From Rhodohalobacter sp. SW132 (GTDB lineage: Bacteria; Bacteroidota; Rhodothermia; Balneolales; Balneolaceae): a stretch of 64,000 nt of DNA. The notes beneath the pieces were generated by a model. The model made no database searches. It worked only from the letters and a program-made list of their open reading frames with translations, and was not told the origin of the DNA. The position numbers and the translations under genes are program-made. The stretch is from NCBI RefSeq assembly GCF_003390325.1, contig NZ_QUOK01000009.1:184997-248996 (forward strand), in the 5' to 3' direction. How positions within the stretch are numbered: position 1 is the first letter of the stretch; each line of letters starts with the position of its first letter. Shown here one piece after another: positions 7,722 to 16,002 of this stretch.

Positions 7722-10178
7722 ATGATTAAATATACAATTCTACTTTTCGGACTGATTTTTTCAGTCCACTCACTCCAGGCGCAAACCATAGACGGCCGTG
7801 TTTTAGACAGCTCATCCCAGGCTCCGCTTCAAGGCGCCAGTGTTATTGAAACCGGAACCACAAACGGCACATCAACCAATACAAACGGAGAGTTTTCTCT
7901 CACTCTATCTGATGAAAGCGACCAAATCACTGTTCGTTATGTTGGATATCAATCTCAAACGATCACGATCTCCGGAAATGAAGATCAACTGGAAATATTG
8001 TTGCAGCGGCAGGCTGTTTCCGGTGGCGAAGTATTTGTGAACGCCCTTCGGGTTGATGATTCCACTCCCATAGCTTACAGCAATATTTCGCGCGCTGATA
8101 TTGAATCGCGAAACCTGGGGCAGGATATTCCATTTTTAGTAAAGACCTCTCCTTCGGTCGTGTCCACATCGGATGCAGGAGCAGGAATAGGTTACACCGG
8201 GCTGCGTATTCGCGGTGTAGATCCGGGACGGATAAATGTTACAATTAACGGAATTCCGGTGAATGATGCAGAATCACACGGCGTATTTTGGGTGAACATG
8301 CCGGACCTGGCTTCATCAACCCAAAATATTCAAATTCAGCGCGGTGTAGGAACATCCACACAAGGAGCCGGAGCTTTTGGCGGATCTATGAATTTGCAGA
8401 CTGCTTTGATGAGGAACGAGCCCTATGGAGAGATTAACACGAGCGTGGGATCATTTGGAACGCAAAAGTTTAATGTTCAGCTCGGGTCAGGAATCATGGA
8501 TAACAACTGGCAATTTGAAGGACGCTTTTCGAAAATCGACTCCGACGGTTATGTCGATCGCGCCAGCTCTGATTTGCAATCCTATTATTTTGCAGCGGCA
8601 CGGCATGGTGACAGAAGCCTCTTAAAGGCTGATGTATTCTCCGGCAGTGAAGTAACCTACCAGGCATGGAACGGCGTTCCTGAACCCATTTTGGATAATG
8701 ACGCCGATCAGCTGGAGCACTACATCAACACCCTGTTTTTAGACCAGGAATCGGCCGATCATTTACGGGATAACCTGGGGAATCGTCAGTTTAACGAGTT
8801 CACCTACCAAAACCAGGTGGATGATTATCAGCAAGACCACTACCAGCTCCACTACTCCTACCAGCTGACAGACAGCTGGATCGCAAACGCATCTCTCCAC
8901 TACACATACGGACGTGGATATTTTGAGCAGTTTCGTCGGGATGATAATCTCAGTAGCTACAACATCAGCCCGATAGAAATTGGGGCTGAAACGATTACCC
9001 GAAGTGATTTGGTGAGACAGCGCTGGCTGGATAATCACTTTTACGGCACTGTTTTATCTACCGAATACACAGAGGATGATAGCTGGACCCTCACTCTTGG
9101 TGGCGGCTACAATGAATATGACGGCGACCATTTTGGAGAAGTTGTTTGGGCCCGATTTGCCGGCGATAGTGATCTGGGCGATCGATATTACGACAACAAC
9201 GGTTTCAAAACAGATTTCAACGTATACGGTAAACTGAATTACTACCTCACGTCTGATTTGAATCTCTTTACGGATCTGCAGTATCGGGCAGTCACGTACC
9301 GGTTTTTAGGACTTCGGGTTGATGGACCGACCGGAGATATTGAAGATGTAACCCAGCGAGACAAGATCAACTTTTTTAATCCTAAAGCCGGGCTTGTGTA
9401 TCGGTTTGCAGATGGACACCGGACTTTTGCTTCGTTCAGCGTAGGTGGCAAAGAACCAACCCGCCGCGACTATGTGGATTCAAGTGTTGACAGCCGCCCC
9501 GATCCCGAAATTCTATACAATTACGAAGCGGGGTACAGCGGCACGTTCAACCGGATCGACCTTGGGGTAAACCTCTACTATATGCAGTACAAAGATCAGC
9601 TTGTGCTGACCGGTGCCGTAAATGATGTTGGCGGATATGTTCGGGAAAATGTTCCTGATAGCTACCGTGCAGGAATTGAACTTGAAGCTGGGATTCGTAT
9701 TTCAGATCAGTTTTTATGGAATGGAAATGCCACGTTCAGCCACAATAAAATAGATGAATATGTGCGTTTTCTTGATGATTACGATCAGGGTGGCCAGCAG
9801 ACAGAAACTTTCGAAAATACGGACATCGCATTTTCACCCGGAGTGATCGCAAATTCTGTTTTCGCTCACCGTGCCGGTGGATTAACCACTGAGTGGGTCT
9901 CCCAATTTGTGGGGCAGCAGTTCCTGGATAACACGCAAACCGAGAGCCGATCGATCGATTCGTACTGGGTAAATGATCTTCGATTCAGTTACGAATTTTC
10001 AAATCTGCCTTATGTAAAAGGCGTTAACGCCACACTGCAAATCAACAATGTGCTGAATGAAAAATATGCATCCAATGGCTATACCTTTGGGTACATTTTG
10101 GGTGGTGAGCAACATTATAACTATTACTACCCACAAGCGGGAAGGAATTTCCTAACAAGTTTGCAGGTTCGGTTTTAA
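7722..10178 (+). CDS. TonB-dependent receptor, probable thiamine uptake
   Basis: The 818-residue product has a Sec signal peptide ending near SLQAQ, then a carboxypeptidase-regulatory-like domain at about 22-105 (IDGRVLDSSSQAPLQGASV, VRYVGYQSQ), a plug domain at about 115-235 (RIRGVDPGRINVTINGIPVND) and a 22-strand-type barrel ending in the terminal aromatic LQVRF. It imports a substrate across the outer membrane using TonB energy. The TPP riboswitch in its leader identifies thiamine or a thiamine precursor as the likely substrate. It resembles the convergent receptor at 11091-13415 (shared NPKAG, EPTRxD and SYRAGIE segments), so the two are probably old paralogues. Confidence 0.92.
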   Translation: MIKYTILLFGLIFSVHSLQAQTIDGRVLDSSSQAPLQGASVIETGTTNGTSTNTNGEFSLTLSDESDQITVRYVGYQSQTITISGNEDQLEILLQRQAVSGGEVFVNALRVDDSTPIAYSNISRADIESRNLGQDIPFLVKTSPSVVSTSDAGAGIGYTGLRIRGVDPGRINVTINGIPVNDAESHGVFWVNMPDLASSTQNIQIQRGVGTSTQGAGAFGGSMNLQTALMRNEPYGEINTSVGSFGTQKFNVQLGSGIMDNNWQFEGRFSKIDSDGYVDRASSDLQSYYFAAARHGDRSLLKADVFSGSEVTYQAWNGVPEPILDNDADQLEHYINTLFLDQESADHLRDNLGNRQFNEFTYQNQVDDYQQDHYQLHYSYQLTDSWIANASLHYTYGRGYFEQFRRDDNLSSYNISPIEIGAETITRSDLVRQRWLDNHFYGTVLSTEYTEDDSWTLTLGGGYNEYDGDHFGEVVWARFAGDSDLGDRYYDNNGFKTDFNVYGKLNYYLTSDLNLFTDLQYRAVTYRFLGLRVDGPTGDIEDVTQRDKINFFNPKAGLVYRFADGHRTFASFSVGGKEPTRRDYVDSSVDSRPDPEILYNYEAGYSGTFNRIDLGVNLYYMQYKDQLVLTGAVNDVGGYVRENVPDSYRAGIELEAGIRISDQFLWNGNATFSHNKIDEYVRFLDDYDQGGQQTETFENTDIAFSPGVIANSVFAHRAGGLTTEWVSQFVGQQFLDNTQTESRSIDSYWVNDLRFSYEFSNLPYVKGVNATLQINNVLNEKYASNGYTFGYILGGEQHYNYYYPQAGRNFLTSLQVRF

Positions 10179-10195
10179 GACTCAGATGAACAGAC

Positions 10196-10228
10196 ATAGC
10201 AAAATCCTTGCTATTTCTTGATTTTTTT
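10196..10228 (+). terminator. Intrinsic terminator after the thiamine receptor
   Basis: ATAGCAA at 10196-10202 pairs with TTGCTAT at 10208-10214 across a 5-base loop, followed by TTCTTGATTTTTTTG. It begins 17 bases after the receptor stop codon. Confidence 0.65.
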
Positions 10229-10238
10229 GAAAGTGAGT

Positions 10239-10270
10239 CTTCTCGGTTCAGCGAACCGAGTTACATAGAA
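10239..10270 (+). repeat. Palindromic REP-like repeat, copy 1
   Basis: A 32-base unit with the palindromic core CTCGGTTCAGCGAACCGAG (8-bp stem, 3-base loop) followed by a TTACATAGAA tail. Two further copies with the same core and tail lie at 17181-17213 and 17244-17276, in the same orientation. It is intergenic and directly abuts a strong hairpin. Confidence 0.7.
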
Positions 10271-10297
10271 TCCCGGTGCTTTAGAAGCACCGGGATT
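10269..10297 (+). terminator. Strong bidirectional hairpin between convergent genes
   Basis: AATCCCGGTGCTT at 10269-10281 and AAGCACCGGGATT at 10285-10297 form a perfect 13-bp stem with a 3-base loop, followed by TTATTATG. It lies between the receptor on the plus strand and the ykoF-like gene on the minus strand and could end transcription from either side. Confidence 0.65.
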
Positions 10298-10389
10298 TTA
10301 TTATGTCAATTTCTATTTTCGCCTAAATCATAACTACCGATATTCTCTCATATAACGCAATAGAATCTTTGCGCCATTTCGTCTAATCT

Positions 10390-10995
10390 TTAGATCTCGA
10401 CCTCATCACCGGACGGGCTGTTGGCTGATATCGTTACGGTCATGATTGTATGCTTTGATCCCGCTTCTTCCGTGGCGCGTAACACTTTCTCCAATCCGCT
10501 GAACACATCCTGTGCTGATCCGGCAAGAATTGTTTCGTAATGTGTGGGTGTAACCTCTACCCCGTGCTTTTTCATCGCCTCAATCTGCTCGTAGATCAGG
10601 TCCATATAGTTGCCGCCGCCCATGGGATAGAGCGCAAATTTGGCCGTTACGTCCTTTTTAATGGAAGAGATTGAATTATGGTTCATCGGCTTTTCATCTT
10701 TGGCCATATAGCTGTGGCCTGCCGTATCGCCCGGACATCCAACAGAAAATGTGGCGCTGTAGACCGTATGAACTCCTGTTTTGGCAATATGCAAGAATAC
10801 AGCCTGGCTCACATCAAAAATATGGGGAATTCGGCCCCTTGCAATGGTACTCACTTTATCTGTTTTCATCCACACTTTTGAGCTGTCTGTAGCTTTCAAT
10901 GCATCCAGAATAAGATTCGAAAACCTGTCGCTCATCGGGTAAACGGAAAAGCTGCACCCCGCAATTCGTTGTTCTTCGCTTGTATTGGCAGACAT
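10390..10995 (-). CDS. YkoF-like thiamine/HMP-binding protein
   Basis: The 201-residue product looks like YkoF, a protein of two ferredoxin-like repeats that binds thiamine or hydroxymethylpyrimidine. The two repeats can be seen at about 11-90 (AGCSFSVYPMSD, then GRIPHIFDVSQAVFLH) and about 115-195 (AKFALYPMGGGNYMDLIYEQ, then THYETILAGSAQDVFSG). There is no signal peptide, so it should be cytosolic. It lies 95 bp downstream of a TPP-riboswitch-controlled TonB receptor on the same strand, although a strong hairpin separates them. In Bacillus ykoF accompanies the ykoEDC ABC transporter; no ABC genes are present here. A role in binding or buffering thiamine is inferred. Confidence 0.8.
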   Translation of the reverse strand: MSANTSEEQRIAGCSFSVYPMSDRFSNLILDALKATDSSKVWMKTDKVSTIARGRIPHIFDVSQAVFLHIAKTGVHTVYSATFSVGCPGDTAGHSYMAKDEKPMNHNSISSIKKDVTAKFALYPMGGGNYMDLIYEQIEAMKKHGVEVTPTHYETILAGSAQDVFSGLEKVLRATEEAGSKHTIMTVTISANSPSGDEVEI

Positions 10996-11035
10996 AATAA
11001 ATCGGATTTAGGTTTTGACTGATAATGAAAATTCA

Positions 11036-11070
11036 AAGTGCTCCTGTTCAACCTCCAAACAGGAGCACTT
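11036..11070 (-). terminator. Intrinsic terminator between the second receptor and the ykoF-like gene
   Basis: AAGTGCTCCTGTT at 11036-11048 and AACAGGAGCACTT at 11058-11070 make a perfect 13-bp stem. Read on the minus strand it is followed by TTTGAATTTTC. It sits 21 bases after the receptor stop codon and 40 bases before the ykoF-like start, so the latter needs read-through or its own promoter. Confidence 0.7.
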
Positions 11071-11090
11071 CGAAGACGCCTCTCTAATAA

Positions 11091-13415
11091 TCAGAACCGA
11101 ATCGTGAGTTCGGCAAACAGATGTCTCGGCGGCTGGACAATATATCCCGGTGAATCAAAAGTACCGTCAAAATTTGTATCCACAGGAGCCCCGTTTGTAT
11201 AATAAAGCTCATCGAATACATTATGTAATTTTATTGATGCCGAGATGTTCCGGCTGATTGTCGCATCCACTCCAAAATTTGTTATAAACGAGGAAGGAAG
11301 CGTAAGATCGTCGCGGTTTGTCAGCTCCAGGTACGCCTCCCCAATGTACCGCCCGGTGAGCGAAACGTTGAGAAAATCGTAAAACATATAGTTGATGGTA
11401 CCGTTTGCAAGCCACTCCGGACTGAGGATCGACTGCCTGTCGGTGAATACCTGGCCAGAACCCCCGGGTGAAAATTCGCTGATCCGGGTTTGCATCCAAG
11501 TTGCGTTTCCGGAAAGCGACAGACGGTTCATCGGCATCCAGAGCCACTCTGCTTCAATTCCGGCCCTGTAGCTCTCATCAATATTTTCGCGAAGCTGGAT
11601 AAATCCTTCCGGGATAAAATCGCCGGTTGGTGAGATTTCGTTTTCAAACTGCATGTAGAATCCATTCAGTTTTCCGGATAAACTCGCGGATCGAAACCGC
11701 ACTCCCCCTTCCACGTTGTTCACATATTCAGCCCTTACCGAGCTTCTGTCACTTACAACATCCAGATTGCCCGGGTTGATGTTTGTGGCTCCCAGAATAT
11801 CCTGGCGGGTCGGTTCGCGTCCGCTTCTTCCAAACGATCCGTAGATATCAAACCGGTCGGTTACAAACCAAGTTACGCCCGCTTTGGGATTTAAAAACGT
11901 CCATTGTCTTACCGGAACGTCAATCGTAGAAGCAGCTACTCCTCCATTGACCAGAAACTGTGTGTCGGGGTTTAACTCCAGCCAGACGGACCGCAGCTGC
12001 AGATCACCGTACAGTTCAACATCACCCATCCGGTAACTTGCTTTGGCAAAAGCACTGAGTTCATCTTTTTGAGATTGGTCGGAATAGAAAAGATCTGCGC
12101 TTTCCGGGTTGAAGGTCTCTTCATTCACGCGATCAAACCGATAGGCGTGTATGCCGCCAGAAAGTTCAAAACGATCTCCATCCGTATACTGCAAGGAGGA
12201 AAGCAGTCCATAGTGGTCGTTAAACAGGCTGAAAACCTGCTGTACAAATTCCCCGTCATCCCCGGGAAATCCTACGGGAAAATCTCCGCCGGCCCCGCCG
12301 TAGTAAAGGGATGATGCAAGCGAGAGCCGATCGCTAAAGCTTCGCCCGTACTGGAACTGCAGAAACTGCTGACCAAAATTATCTTCGTCATGCACGGAAA
12401 TCGTATTCGCCCTCGGGTTCTCTCGAATCAACTGAATTGGAACCGGATCGTAAGCCAGCTCATTAAACGTGTATCCCGTAAAAGCAGTGACTTTGAAAAT
12501 ATTAGTACTTCCAAAATAACCGCCTGACAGAAAAAAAGATCTCGATTCGGTGCCAGAGTGATTTCGGTAGCCGTCTGATTCGGTCTGGGTAAAGCGGGTC
12601 TGCAGCCCAAAATTATTGATGGAACCGGTGTTAACCTCCGTACTCAGCCGATAGGAATTGAATGCGCCGCCGGTGAGTTTAACTTCACCTGACGGATCAT
12701 CCATCGTGATATTTTTTGACTCAAAATTTACGGAACCTGCGTAGGATGCCGTTCCATTCGTGCTGGTTCCTACGCCGCGCTGCACCTGAACCGACTGAAT
12801 ACTGTTACCAAAATCGTTGAAATTTGAAAAGAAAACGCCCTGATCAATCATATCGTTGAGCGGAATTCCGTTTAGCGTCATGTTGATCCGGGTTTGATCC
12901 ATTCCCCGAAGACGCATGTACCCGTAGTTGGCAAAACGTGTGCCTGAATCGGAATGCGTAAGGATAGAAGGAGTAAATCTTTCAAGAGTGTAGATGGGAT
13001 CCTGCCCCACATTATCCTGTTCCAGCCGCGCTCTTTCCACGGTTGTCTGCGTAAATGGTGCGCGTTCACTCACGCGCACACCCTCCACAAAAATTTCGTC
13101 ACCCCAGACTGCACCCTGCTGAAGATAAATTTCGAGCGGCTGACCGGGAGTTTCGATCTGTAAACGTGAGGGTTGATAACCTACAAACCGAACTTCAATA
13201 GCTTGCTCGGCTGTTGAGAGTAATTCAAGACGAAATTCCCCTTCGCTGTTGGTTACAGTTCCGTTCTGTGTGTGCAGCTGTGTAACGGTTGCGCCGGGTA
13301 TCGGCTCACCTGAATCTGAATCGTACACGGTTCCTGTTGCCACCTGGGCTGATAATTGGGTTGCAGCCGAACATAATAGCAGTACAAAAACAGTGAGTAA
13401 CTTTGTTGCTTGCAT
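11091..13415 (-). CDS. TonB-dependent receptor, probable thiamine uptake (second copy)
   Basis: The 774-residue product has a signal peptide ending near QLSAQ, a carboxypeptidase-regulatory-like domain at about 26-105 (TGTVYDSDSGEPIPGATV, VRFVGYQPSR), a plug (RLRGMDQTRINMTLNGIPLND) and an outer-membrane barrel ending ELTIRF. It is related to the receptor at 7722-10178 but clearly diverged and 44 residues shorter. Its leader contains a second TPP riboswitch, so the substrate is probably also thiamine or a related compound such as a phosphate ester or the pyrimidine moiety; which one each receptor takes cannot be read from sequence. It is followed on the same strand by the ykoF-like gene. Confidence 0.92.
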   Translation of the reverse strand: MQATKLLTVFVLLLCSAATQLSAQVATGTVYDSDSGEPIPGATVTQLHTQNGTVTNSEGEFRLELLSTAEQAIEVRFVGYQPSRLQIETPGQPLEIYLQQGAVWGDEIFVEGVRVSERAPFTQTTVERARLEQDNVGQDPIYTLERFTPSILTHSDSGTRFANYGYMRLRGMDQTRINMTLNGIPLNDMIDQGVFFSNFNDFGNSIQSVQVQRGVGTSTNGTASYAGSVNFESKNITMDDPSGEVKLTGGAFNSYRLSTEVNTGSINNFGLQTRFTQTESDGYRNHSGTESRSFFLSGGYFGSTNIFKVTAFTGYTFNELAYDPVPIQLIRENPRANTISVHDEDNFGQQFLQFQYGRSFSDRLSLASSLYYGGAGGDFPVGFPGDDGEFVQQVFSLFNDHYGLLSSLQYTDGDRFELSGGIHAYRFDRVNEETFNPESADLFYSDQSQKDELSAFAKASYRMGDVELYGDLQLRSVWLELNPDTQFLVNGGVAASTIDVPVRQWTFLNPKAGVTWFVTDRFDIYGSFGRSGREPTRQDILGATNINPGNLDVVSDRSSVRAEYVNNVEGGVRFRSASLSGKLNGFYMQFENEISPTGDFIPEGFIQLRENIDESYRAGIEAEWLWMPMNRLSLSGNATWMQTRISEFSPGGSGQVFTDRQSILSPEWLANGTINYMFYDFLNVSLTGRYIGEAYLELTNRDDLTLPSSFITNFGVDATISRNISASIKLHNVFDELYYTNGAPVDTNFDGTFDSPGYIVQPPRHLFAELTIRF

Positions 13416-13508
13416 TGTAATCCTTTAAAAAATACTTAGGTTTACGGCAGGAGCAACTTGAATGACGGGCAAGTTTGAACAGGTTCTAATTCAATGAAAC
13501 CCATTCGC

Positions 13509-13587
13509 ACGGTTTCCCTTCGCCGGAATTACCCGGTTCAGGTTCATGGGGTATGATCTCAGCCCTTTAACAAGCACCCCCAACCTT
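13509..13587 (-). promoter_or_regulatory. TPP riboswitch (second copy, minus strand)
   Basis: Read on the minus strand the THI-box elements appear in order: GGTTGGGGGTGC, GGGCTGAGATCATACCC, GAACCTGAACCGGG, TTCCGGCGAAGGGAAACC. The last element has GCGAAGGG where the usual form is GCGTAGGG. The aptamer ends about 94 bases before the start codon at 13415. I cannot see a clear terminator or Shine-Dalgarno-blocking hairpin in the rest of this leader, so its mode of control is uncertain. Confidence 0.93.
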
Positions 13588-13606
13588 AATTGGTTGAATG
13601 AAGCAA

Positions 13607-13637
13607 TTAAACTACCGGTAAATAAAATAAGTTCAAA
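13607..13637 (-). promoter_or_regulatory. Candidate promoter for the second thiamine receptor
   Basis: On the minus strand TTTG (13634-13637) is followed after 19 bases by TAGTTTAA (13607-13614), a partial match to the Bacteroidota -33/-7 pattern. Initiation would occur shortly before the aptamer. Confidence 0.35.
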
Positions 13638-13718
13638 GTGATTCACAACATTATTGCTGCATGTTGATATTAACATTATCATAGGTATGTGTTATTACCA
13701 GACCTTATTTGAGCTCTT

Positions 13719-14579
13719 ATGAAACGATTTCTTTCTATTTATTTTGTTATGATGATCTCACTGCTTCCTCTCCATCTGGTGGCACAAATTTCGCCGGAAG
13801 AAGTTACTGTAGATTCTACAAAAGCCATTGTACTTACCTTAACCGATGGCAGCCAGCTCCAGGGAGAAATTCTTTCGGTAACCGACACTGAACTTGAGCT
13901 GCAAAAACAGGCAGGACGTATTTTTGTTCGGCTTGATAGAATCGAGGTCATACATACTGCTGATCCCGATGCTCCACTCCGCAGATGGTTTAAGAACCCG
14001 AACACGAGCCGGCTTTTTGTATCTCCTACGGCACGCCCCCTCCAAAAAGGCCAGGGATACTATCAGAATGTCTATATTTTTATTTCCGGATTATCTTACG
14101 GTATTACGGATAACTTTTCGGTTACAGGCGGCATCAGCATGCTGCCCGGAGTACGAATTTCCAATCAGCTCTTTTTTGGTGGGGCACGGTTTGGCGGTGC
14201 TGTGAGTGAAAACCACTATTTTTCTGCAGGAGCCGTTGCCGCGACAGCCGGCGGAGCTGACTCAGCGCTCTACATCGGGTTTGGCAACTACACTTACGCA
14301 CATAGCCGGGGAAGTTTTACAACCGGGATTACCACTTTCTCCGTGATGGATGATGTTGGGGCTTATTCCATACTTTTAGGAATGGATTACAGGTTCTCAC
14401 AGCGAATTGCATTCGTAACTGAAAACCATGTTTTCCCGCAGGAGAGTGCAACGGTGTTGTCCTACGGTCTGCGCTTTATGGGTGAGCAGATGAGCGTTGA
14501 CCTGGCATTTCTGCAACCGGGAGCGGGAATTAATGTAGGTTTCGGAATTCCTTTTCTCGATTTCGTATTCAATTTCTGA
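13719..14579 (+). CDS. Predicted outer-membrane beta-barrel protein, function unknown
   Basis: The 286-residue product has a signal peptide ending near LHLVAQ. Residues about 35-85 are strand-rich and resemble a small SH3/LSm-like module (IVLTLTDGSQLQGEIL, ELELQKQAGRIFVRLDRIE). From about 100 onward it shows alternating hydrophobic and glycine-rich strands (YYQNVYIFISGLSYGI, FGGARFGGAVS, GINVGFGIPF) and ends in the aromatic VFNF, typical of outer-membrane barrels. It is divergently transcribed from the riboswitch-controlled receptor, but no riboswitch precedes it, so a link to thiamine is not supported. Function is not recognised. Confidence 0.65.
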   Translation: MKRFLSIYFVMMISLLPLHLVAQISPEEVTVDSTKAIVLTLTDGSQLQGEILSVTDTELELQKQAGRIFVRLDRIEVIHTADPDAPLRRWFKNPNTSRLFVSPTARPLQKGQGYYQNVYIFISGLSYGITDNFSVTGGISMLPGVRISNQLFFGGARFGGAVSENHYFSAGAVAATAGGADSALYIGFGNYTYAHSRGSFTTGITTFSVMDDVGAYSILLGMDYRFSQRIAFVTENHVFPQESATVLSYGLRFMGEQMSVDLAFLQPGAGINVGFGIPFLDFVFNF

Positions 14580-14766
14580 TCCGGAAAACTAACGCCGGTT
14601 TCTGTTTCGATACACCCCTGTTGTCACAAGTGTGGAAATCTTCAGCCCCGGATAACGGCTTTTCGCCATTCTTGTGAACCTGAATTCTATTTAAGAGGGC
14701 ATGTTGCAACAAGATTCTATTTATCGTATAATTACGATTAATGAAATCTTAATTATACCCTCCGAT

Positions 14767-15243
14767 ATGCTAACACTCAAAGAGTTAAAGAATACACTTC
14801 TGGAAACGGAACAGATCACTCTCCTTCAGCCGGACGGCACCCCGGTCCCACACCATTTTCACATTACTGAGGCGGGTTTGGCAACCAAACATTTTATAGA
14901 TTGTGGCGGTACCCTTCGAAAAGATGAGTCCTTAACGATGCAGGTTTGGGTTGCAAATGATACGCATCACAGACTGACTCCCTCCACTCTGCTGAAAATC
15001 CTCGATAAAGCTGCTCCTTTACTCAACAGTGATGAAATTCCAGTAGAGATTGAATATCAATCTGAATCGAATACCATCGGGAAATACCGTCTCGGTTTTA
15101 ATGGAGATGCATTTCAACTGATTCCCACCCAAACTGAGTGCCTCGCTTTGGATCAATGCGGAATGGATGTGTTGAAGAAGAAAGCCGGCCAGGTTATTTC
15201 TGCTACAGGCAACGGATGTGAACCAAACAGCGGCTGCTGCTGA
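14767..15243 (+). CDS. DUF6428-like protein with cysteine-rich C-terminus
   Basis: A 158-residue cytosolic protein that I recognise as resembling the DUF6428 family. It contains PVPHHFHITEAGLATKHFID, CGGTLRKDESL, VEIEYQSE, YRLGFNGDAFQL and a tail with TECLALDQCG and CEPNSGCC. The cysteines at the end could bind a metal or metalloid, but this is inference. An upstream in-frame ATG at 14701 would add 22 residues; I prefer 14767 because the product then begins MLTLKELKNTLL, the normal start of the domain. In Bacteroidota such genes are, as I recall, often near arsenic-related genes; none are seen here. Confidence 0.65.
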   Translation: MLTLKELKNTLLETEQITLLQPDGTPVPHHFHITEAGLATKHFIDCGGTLRKDESLTMQVWVANDTHHRLTPSTLLKILDKAAPLLNSDEIPVEIEYQSESNTIGKYRLGFNGDAFQLIPTQTECLALDQCGMDVLKKKAGQVISATGNGCEPNSGCC

Positions 15244-15341
15244 TTTATTTGATGATGAAATTGGAGAGGGAGCTTACAAAGCTATACTCGTGAAAGGTGC
15301 CGATTGTGAATCAACCCAAACGGGTTCAAAATTCATGGGAG

Positions 15342-15363
15342 ATGCCACGCCAAGGCGTGGCAT
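15342..15363. terminator. Hairpin between convergent genes
   Basis: ATGCCACGCC at 15342-15351 and GGCGTGGCAT at 15354-15363 form a perfect inverted repeat between the convergent DUF6428-like and DUF2911 genes. No strong T tract follows on either strand, so its terminator role is moderate. Confidence 0.45.
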
Positions 15364-15419
15364 GACCTTAATATTATTCGTTTTTCAAAACCTCCCACTG
15401 ATGCCACACAGGTATTAAA

Positions 15420-15965
15420 TCAATCGTTTACCGGTTCAATCTGTACGGCAACTTTGGTTTCATCCCAATGGATAATCATGTCACCTGAATCTTCCGAAAT
15501 ATTTTCGAAGTAGATCATCATCTGCTCCATGAAATGCGACTCTTGCGCATCCACTTCTACGCGCAGCAGATCTTCACTCTCATCATATTCGGTTCCCCAT
15601 GAAAGTTTATTATTGATGATGATGGTCCAGCTATCCTCGCCGGGAATGGTATAGAGTGAATAGGTTCCGGCTTCGATATGTTCTCCTTCAAACAAAACAT
15701 CATCGGAAAAAGTAATCGCGGTGGATTCATTTGCGCCGGTTCTCCACACCTGGTTTAGCGGTACCAGACCACCAAAAATTGCCCGGTCTCTCACGCCTGG
15801 CCTGCCGTACGTTAAAGAGACTTCTGTCAGCCCTATAGTCTGACTCACCGCCGCATTGGGACTCGCCCAAACTCTGTCTGTTGTCCTCTCCTGAGCGTTC
15901 AGTTCAAAAACTGAAAAGAGTGCGGTACAAAGTGCAATTGATAAAACAGCCGTAATTTTCTTCAT
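15420..15965 (-). CDS. DUF2911 domain protein, secreted
   Basis: The 181-residue product has a signal peptide ending near FELNAQ and then a DUF2911 domain. Characteristic segments are WASPNAAVSQTIGLTEVSLTYGRPGVRDR split across residues 33-62, then VPLNQVWRTGANESTAITFSDDV and AGTYSLYTIPGE, and WTIIINNKLSWGTEYDE. DUF2911 proteins are common in Bacteroidota and lack a known function. The domain is beta-rich and likely periplasmic. It is the last gene of a minus-strand pair with msrA, 37 bp upstream of it, and they may be co-transcribed. Confidence 0.85.
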   Translation of the reverse strand: MKKITAVLSIALCTALFSVFELNAQERTTDRVWASPNAAVSQTIGLTEVSLTYGRPGVRDRAIFGGLVPLNQVWRTGANESTAITFSDDVLFEGEHIEAGTYSLYTIPGEDSWTIIINNKLSWGTEYDESEDLLRVEVDAQESHFMEQMMIYFENISEDSGDMIIHWDETKVAVQIEPVND

Positions 15966-16002
15966 GATATTGTTTGATTAGTTTTTTTGGATTGAATTGA
16001 GT

